Source: Batrachochytrium dendrobatidis JAM81
Lineage: Eukaryota > Chytridiomycota > Chytridiomycetes > Rhizophydiales
Reading direction: 5' to 3'
Assembly: GCF_000203795.2 (NCBI RefSeq)
Contig: NW_006281101.1
Coordinates: 583,279 to 647,278, forward strand
Length of the DNA stretch: 64,000 bases
In this document: piece after piece, positions 58,141 through 64,000 of the stretch
Numbering within the stretch: position 1 is the first letter of the stretch
How the letters are laid out: each line of letters starts with the position of its first letter
Made by a program: the position numbers and the translations under genes
The notes under the pieces: generated by a model
The model's input: the letters and a program-made list of their open reading frames with translations, nothing else
Database searches by the model: none
Told to the model about the DNA's origin: nothing

Positions 58141-61100
58141 CTACCATGCTTCATGAAGTAGTACTGAAACCCGTGGCTGTTTTGAATTGACATGGATATA
58201 CTGATCTGGCAAGCCAATTTGATATATATACGCTTTTGCTTCAGATGCGTTTGAACTTTGTCTAGAACGGATATGGGTTTGCATAGTTGTCTGATTGATA
58301 TCCGTTTGCATGAATCTGCTGCTAGACTCGAGTGGTAGCCCAAACATACTGTACGCCATTGGAATGGATGATACTTGAATTAATGAATTATGGATAGGGT
58401 TGGACGATACGTCATAAGTGGGATCGAATTGTAATGGCGTATCTCTTTGGTTCAGTGACATTCCAGTCACTAGTGCTGTACTACCCGCTTGCGATTGGCG
58501 TTTAAAGCCAACATACTCGGGAGAGGGTTGGAGTTGTGGAAGTGTAGATGATGACTCATTGTTGATCGTTGTGGCTATACCGGATGAAACCCTGAGCCGA
58601 TTTGGATCTGACTGATAGGATGGATACCCAGAATCACTGGGTAATGCTTGGGACCGAATCGAGCCTGAAAAGAGTTCTTCTTGGTCAAGTGGTTTATATG
58701 GGCTTTGAGCAGTTTTATGTGTTTGATTTTGCTGAATCGATCCATCTGTAGATGGTATTCCTCGCTGTTGTACTCTTGACCTACCTGGCTCAGATATGCC
58801 ACAAGTAGTTGATGCGAATCCCGTTCCTATGCATTGGTGAGCATTATGTGCTCCATATTGACTTATGGTGGATGCTGACTGACGTCGTAAATCGCTTACA
58901 TGGCTTAACTGCTGTCCGACATTTCCCAATCTCTCACCACCATAGCTACTGGATGCCAAATTTACTCGACTGTTTCGATGTACACCACCGTGTATAGCTG
59001 TTCTATCGCCATACACATGCAACTCCTGATTTATGCCATACCCTTCATGCTGGGATGAACCTGACATCCTCCGACTCATTCTGGATCCAATGGAAGATAC
59101 AATCGATCCGTTACGTATTTGATGTGGAATAGCAAAAGACGTTGCACGACTTCGTGGTGGATACGCCAACGAGACAAAGCCCTGAGATCCATGAGAAGAC
59201 TGTGTATTGTAATACGGATACTGTGGTCCGGTAGACGAGGATATAAGGGGAATGGGCATATTTTGACCTGTATAATGCGATGATATAGAATCGGCTGACA
59301 TAGTGGGGGTGCTATTGCAAATATTGAGTGCGTGGAAAGAGACCGAGTCGCTGGGTGCATAATCTTGAGTGGGATGGTGCACTATTGGAGTTATCGTTGT
59401 CAAAACAAATTCACTTTGGCGACGTGGACGTGTTGACGGTGAAGCGCAATAGGCCTGGTGGTGTTGATGGAAGAAATTGTTGACTCCTCGATGTGATGCA
59501 CTTTGATTTGAAGTAGGTTGGTTAAGATTAGAGTCGGGCAATGATTCAGGTTCTGTTGTTGGGTATAAGGTGGACTGAGGGGTTTTAAATGATTTGCCAT
59601 TTAAACTTGAATCCAGTGCTGTTGTTTCTACTTTATTTACATCCTCCTTTTTATGACATAAATGATTCGTATGTGTGGGCTGCGATGCAGTGGATAGTTT
59701 TTTCTGATTGGCAGATTCGTTTAACGAAACTAGTGATATTTGTGCGTCACTATTAGAAAGCAGTTCATTGGGTTGTGCGAGTGGTGGTATTACATTGTTT
59801 TCAAAGCCATCTGAAAAGTCGTTGAGATCAAGAAATGAAGACTCCTCAATCGACTTTAATCGGGAAAGTCGACACGTTTGTTGAGAATCCTCATTTTCAG
59901 GCGTACTATTTTTGTTTTGTCGAATAAGATTTGTCTCGTGCCCTACATGCACTCCAGCACTAGTTTGTCTAGACATGGCACGATGGGATAATATTCGCCA
60001 TTGTGTTGGATTGTTGCGAGTAGTCCCATTGACATTGTGCCCACTATTGCCATGATTTGATTCATCCTCCTCTGCTTCCTCGCCCACCTCTGTCAATGCA
60101 GTCATTTCTTCACGGTAATTTGCCATTGCCAGATTTGGTAGTAATTCACTTGATTGCTGATTAAGCATGCTGGTATCTGAATGGCTAGTTGGATAATCAA
60201 ATTGCTGTCGAGGATCGTGCTGTGATTTTGTATTGTCTTTTTGAATCGCAGATGCTTGCTTTGATCGACCACACACATCATTTCCGGATTCTACACCACC
60301 ATTCAAGTCATTCGGTAAATTTGCTCCATATGTATCATCAAAACAACTGCTGGTATCTAGTCTGTTTTTGGCATTGGTTTTAGCAATCACACCAGATTCA
60401 TGTGTCAACTGATTTTGTGAAAACCTTGGCTCTGGAAAACCTCGACCATCTTTACTAGTTAAACTATTCCATCTAGCGATTGACTCGCTACGGTAAATTG
60501 AACTTGGAGCTAATGCTACGTTGTCCAATGAAGCTGCTACAGATGACGCCATCATATTTGTCAAATATGGATAGGGCACTCCACTAGGACTTACAGTATA
60601 TTCGGTTGGGTATTGAATATTTTTGTTTAAAGGAGTAAGATTGTTTTGCTGTGAAGCAAGCGCATCAGTTTTTTTCGAGCTAGAAGTCAGAAACATCCAC
60701 GACACCAGATCGTACATAAACCATTGCCATCGTGATATAATCGGATTAACGTAGTGTTTCGATTCAGTTGCATTCAGATTTCTCAACGAGTGCAAACTAG
60801 TTAAATGCAATACTGGTACATTCAAATGAGGAGAAAATGAAGCATTTGTTTCTGTATTAGGTAGTTGTTGCTGCAAGCCATGTGTTGTGGAATATCTGGT
60901 TTGGACAATTGTTGGATCGAATGAAATTTGTGCAGGTGAGATGTATGAATGGGCCAATGATGGGGTATCCTGTAATTGTAAAGCAAATAGATCTTTGCTC
61001 GACATATGAGACTGTATTTTTGGTCTGCTAAGATCTAGCTTTGATGTATGTGAATATTTGCTTTGATCTGTGTTGTGCTCAAGTATACAAGACATTTGCG

Positions 61101-62991
61101 CTCCACAACTCAAAGCGTCATTTGCCATAATATGTGGTTTGGAAAAACTATTCTTGGATTGATTTTCCTGAAAACATTGATCGTTGCCGCAACTCGGTAC
61201 ATCGATCTTTTGTAGTTTTTGATTTTTGGGCTGTATTGATAAAAGATTGAGAGTTTTATGCTGAAGGCACTCACCAAGCACTTGATCCTCAAAATCCATC
61301 ACGTACTTGTCAATTAAATACTGGCGTAGGTTTTCAGCGATCATTCCAATAGTAGGATCGAAGAAAAAAACGATTGTATGAAGCAGTCCCTAGCTCAAAC
61401 ACAAGCAACATCATGTCAATAGTTAATTTAAACAGAAACGTGATGTTGGGATAGATATTTGAAACTCACTTGCCCAGCAACCATAACTTGTCCAAGATAA
61501 AACAAATGGCCCGTATCATTCAATAAAAATCCAACCAAGCTCAGTGATTGAGATATTAGAGGAACCAAAGCGTACCATGACAACCGCTTGATAGTTTTTT
61601 TTAGCTGATGATACAACACTATTTGGTGGCTGGTTATATGCTGCTGCGAGATTTGCTTGCTCATTTTTGTCCAAAGAATAGTTGTGGTAATAGCAGAGAA
61701 CATAATTGTAATAAACACCCATCCATACCATATCCAACTGGTAATAATGCAAGTCATGGTCAAGGAAATGAGTCAACGATCTAGATTATACAGGCATGTA
61801 AAATAGTGCAATATTTTGTAGCTTAAATTACCTCATTTCAAGCATCTGGCGAAAATTGGACCAATCGCTAGGAAATTCAAATATGCATTCATATTCTTTC
61901 AATCTCAATTGCCCTAGATAATCCAGAGTTGGACCAATGCAATTAATTGTCAGTTATGCTAAACTATTCCTGAGCACCCGCATGTCCCAACAACCAAGTA
62001 TCAAACAAATGAGTACAGATATGGTACCTTGAGTAGCTTTGATGGATACAATTGTGAGCGGGATAACGGTTGTGACAATATAATACCACTTTTCACACCA
62101 CAGCGTATTTTGTAGACGAACAAGAAATACAATGTGTAGATTGAATGCCACCATTACTGCAAGTAACATCTATAAGTTATATATTACAAATTGAATTAGT
62201 TGATTTATAGTATATCGATGTTTGGATATATTAAAAATGGATTGGTCATATTTCATGTGTGATGATAGTTTTTAGCCACATTAATACTTGAGATTACTTA
62301 CCGAGCAAAGACCAAAAAACAGGTTCATATAAATGGACGCAAGGCACATGAATTCCAACTTTAATTTTCAAGAGTATGTAATACAGTACAGGTCAGTCAT
62401 ATATGCCAAAAAGTGGTTAGTCAACTCTTGATTTTATTGTATAATTGAGTGCATACGAATTTGATTATTAGACTTGCCTTTTGACCAAGTAGTAAGTAGT
62501 TTGAGATACTGTAAAAAAGATCAGCAATGGATATAGCTAAAGCTAATCGAAGCGAAACACGGTTGACACTATATGTTCATTTGATATGCATTTCAGCAAA
62601 AAAGTACAATCGAATTATACCAAATTTAAACTTTCAGTACTGAGATTGGATTGAAATTTACATAACCTCATCAAAAAGTGAGATGATAAGATTAATGCGA
62701 ATTGGCCATATTCAAGGTTGCATACATTGAGTCTCAGCGGGTTGTGCATTCGTAGCAAATATTATTGGCACAAGTAGAGTTGACAACTTATTTTGTTTGG
62801 TAGATTAAGCAATAAAACATATTAGTATAAAGCACTACGTACATGGCAGGTATCTTTAAACGAAGCGTAGTGTAGACTATAATTACGCCTACTGAGCCAA
62901 CAATAGATATGGCGTCAATAATATAAGTGATGTAGCAATACCATCTAATTGTAAGGATCGGTAAAACTGATAATCTGCTGTATTGCCACAT
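58141..62991 (-). CDS. Seven-transmembrane G-protein-coupled receptor with ~1,060-residue cytoplasmic tail
   Basis: Seven exons on the minus strand (62991-62843, 62568-62478, 62358-62302, 62169-62028, 61913-61832, 61737-61470, 61389-58141) join in frame to 1,345 aa. Residues ~12-285 contain seven hydrophobic helices, e.g. TM2 VNRVSLRLALAISIADLFYS, TM3 LEFMCLASIYMNLFFGL, a loop with CIFEFPSDW, TM5 SWIWYGWVFITIMFSAI, TM6 WYALVPLISQSLSLVGFLL, and TM7 LLHTIVFFFDPTIG before a basic helix. The pattern fits the Git3/Dictyostelium cAMP-receptor-like class of fungal GPCRs; the ligand is unknown. The tail (from ~285) is Ser/Gln/Asn/His-rich low-complexity sequence, all in the last exon, with many potential phosphorylation sites. 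Exon 2 ends at a GC donor (AAG|GCAAGT). The first ATG is at 62991. Confidence 0.85.
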
Positions 62992-63113
62992 GTCAACCTA
63001 GTTTGTATCCCAGAGTGGATCCTTTGGATAGCAGATTACTGGATATTTTACGACTTATTGTTGTACCAGGGAAAAGTCGAATCGCGCTGATAAATAGCAA
63101 TCTAACCGAGTTT

Positions 63114-63718
63114 TAGTTGTATTCGCTTAATAGAACACTAAATAAAAATATCAAAGTACATAATAAACAGTCTTATGGAATGATGGGCGCCATTACGTTT
63201 ACTGGATAATACCTTGTCCTTTGAACTCATTAGCACAGTTGACTGGTTATTTCCTCTGCGCTCATTTTTGTATAGAAAACTGGACCAATATCCATATCAT
63301 AGTTGTAGTAAATCCCACATTTGCTCAATCTCTAATTTGTCTTTTCTACAAGTAAACACTGGGTGATTGGCATGTAAACAACAGTTAGATTCTTGATGTG
63401 CGATCATTGTTTTCTTGGACTAAAGCACACATGTAAGTTTGGTATACAATAGATGAGTTTTTTTGACGATATCAAAACAGTCCAACCAATATATAGATTG
63501 ACATTGATGAATCTGGCGATCGTACAATGTATGATTATGCCAAATGAGAATAAATGGATAGTCTCAGTTCCAAACCATAGTTTGATTGCATTATATGGCG
63601 GTCGTTGTGTTTATTGAAGAAGCAGTCAATTTGTAGTAAAAATACGCAACGAATACTATTTATTCCAAAACAAAATAGTGACTGCAGAACAGTATTTCAT
63701 TTTACATGAACACGGTTG
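63114..63718 (+). mobile_element. MITE-like element, copy H
   Basis: A 605-bp element, the same length as copy D and closely similar to it throughout (acataataaacagtc, tggaatgat, ccaaccaatatatagattg, gatcgtacaatgtatgattatgccaa, tattccaaaacaaaatagtgactgcag). Ends: TAGTTGTATTCGCTTAATAG at left; CAACCGTGTTCATGTAAAAT on the other strand at right, followed by TA. It lies 122 bp upstream of the receptor start codon. Confidence 0.8.
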
Positions 63719-64000
63719 TAATATCTTTTGAATCGAACAGTTTATTTGGCTGATCTAAATGCATTCCAAGCAAGGTAATTCAATATACAAACTGGAATGC
63801 TTTATTCACTACATCTTTAAACGATGCTCAGTATCAATCTTTGTTATCAACACCACTCATCATATCAGTGAAAAAACTTTAAAACATACGGTTCATGGAT
63901 AGACAACAACATAATCGAGTGTTATTTCATTCAAACAGCAGTTTTTAGTTCAAGCAAAGCACCTTGTAGTTGGAAATGCAAATTTCCTTGCCGCCATAGC
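63719..64000. other. Window end, no gene seen
   Basis: About 280 bases of AT-rich sequence after MITE copy H with no open frame or repeat that I can support. It may belong to the promoter or UTR of a gene beyond the window. Confidence 0.4.

Noticed and set aside
1..64000. CRISPR arrays, tRNA or rRNA genes, viral or retrotransposon coding sequence
   Set aside because: I looked for regularly spaced repeats, tRNA-like A/B boxes, and reverse-transcriptase or integrase motifs, and saw none.

Overview
This window is nuclear DNA of a fungus, probably an early-diverging zoosporic (chytrid-type) lineage. The lineage call is inference. It rests on short spliceosomal introns (mostly 55-135 bp), AT-rich intergenic DNA, fungal-style gene density, and a gene set mixing fungal features (Rcf2/HIG1, Pns1-type transporter, BRCT-Myb-RCT Rap1) with features lost from many yeasts (full-length ELMO/CED-12, Argonaute, a cAMP-receptor/Git3-like GPCR). 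I built every multi-exon model by hand and checked it by reading-frame continuity and family similarity. No rRNA, tRNA, CRISPR array or prokaryotic feature was seen.

Layout. 0.5-1.4 kb: a C2H2 zinc-finger protein. 2.2-4.6 kb: a mitochondrial-type PPR protein. 5.3-7.9 kb: a choline-transporter-like protein (CTL/Pns1). 8.2-9.3 kb (minus): a polyprenol reductase (SRD5A3/Dfg10). 9.5-26.7 kb: the giant AAA+ ATPase midasin (Mdn1/Rea1), 8 exons and 5,570 aa. 26.8-27.9 kb (minus): histidine methyltransferase Hpm1/METTL18. 28.0-28.8 kb: a chorismate-lyase-like (PF01947-type) protein. 29.0-31.5 kb (minus): Eme1, with an unexpected N-terminal CUE/UBA-like segment. 32.2-32.7 kb (minus): a small membrane protein. 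32.8-34.8 kb (minus): Rap1. 35.6-38.9 kb (minus): ELMO. 40.1-46.2 kb: Msh6 in 28 exons. 46.8-49.5 kb: protein phosphatase 5. 49.7-50.3 kb or further (minus): Naa40/NatD. 50.8-52.4 kb: the complex I 51-kDa subunit. 53.0-54.0 kb (minus): Rcf2. 54.9-57.9 kb: a catalytically complete Argonaute. 58.1-63.0 kb (minus): a seven-helix receptor with a cytoplasmic tail of about 1,060 aa.

The gaps between genes are filled by one dispersed family of short non-coding elements. There are nine copies, about 370-635 bp when complete. Their imperfect terminal inverted repeats resemble CAGCCGTATTCACGTAAAAT, and several are flanked by TA. They look like a MITE family. Almost all sit 10-150 bp from a start or stop codon, and two near-identical copies lie inverted about 30 kb apart.

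Themes: genome maintenance (Eme1, Rap1, Msh6), ribosome production and modification (Mdn1, Hpm1), histone N-terminal acetylation (Naa40), mitochondrial function (PPR, 51-kDa subunit, Rcf2) and signalling (GPCR, ELMO, PP5). These are mostly housekeeping genes and I see no operon-like pathway cluster. The best candidates for something new are the MITE family and its gene-proximal placement, the CUE-Eme1 architecture, the fungal chorismate-lyase-like gene, and the receptor with its giant tail.
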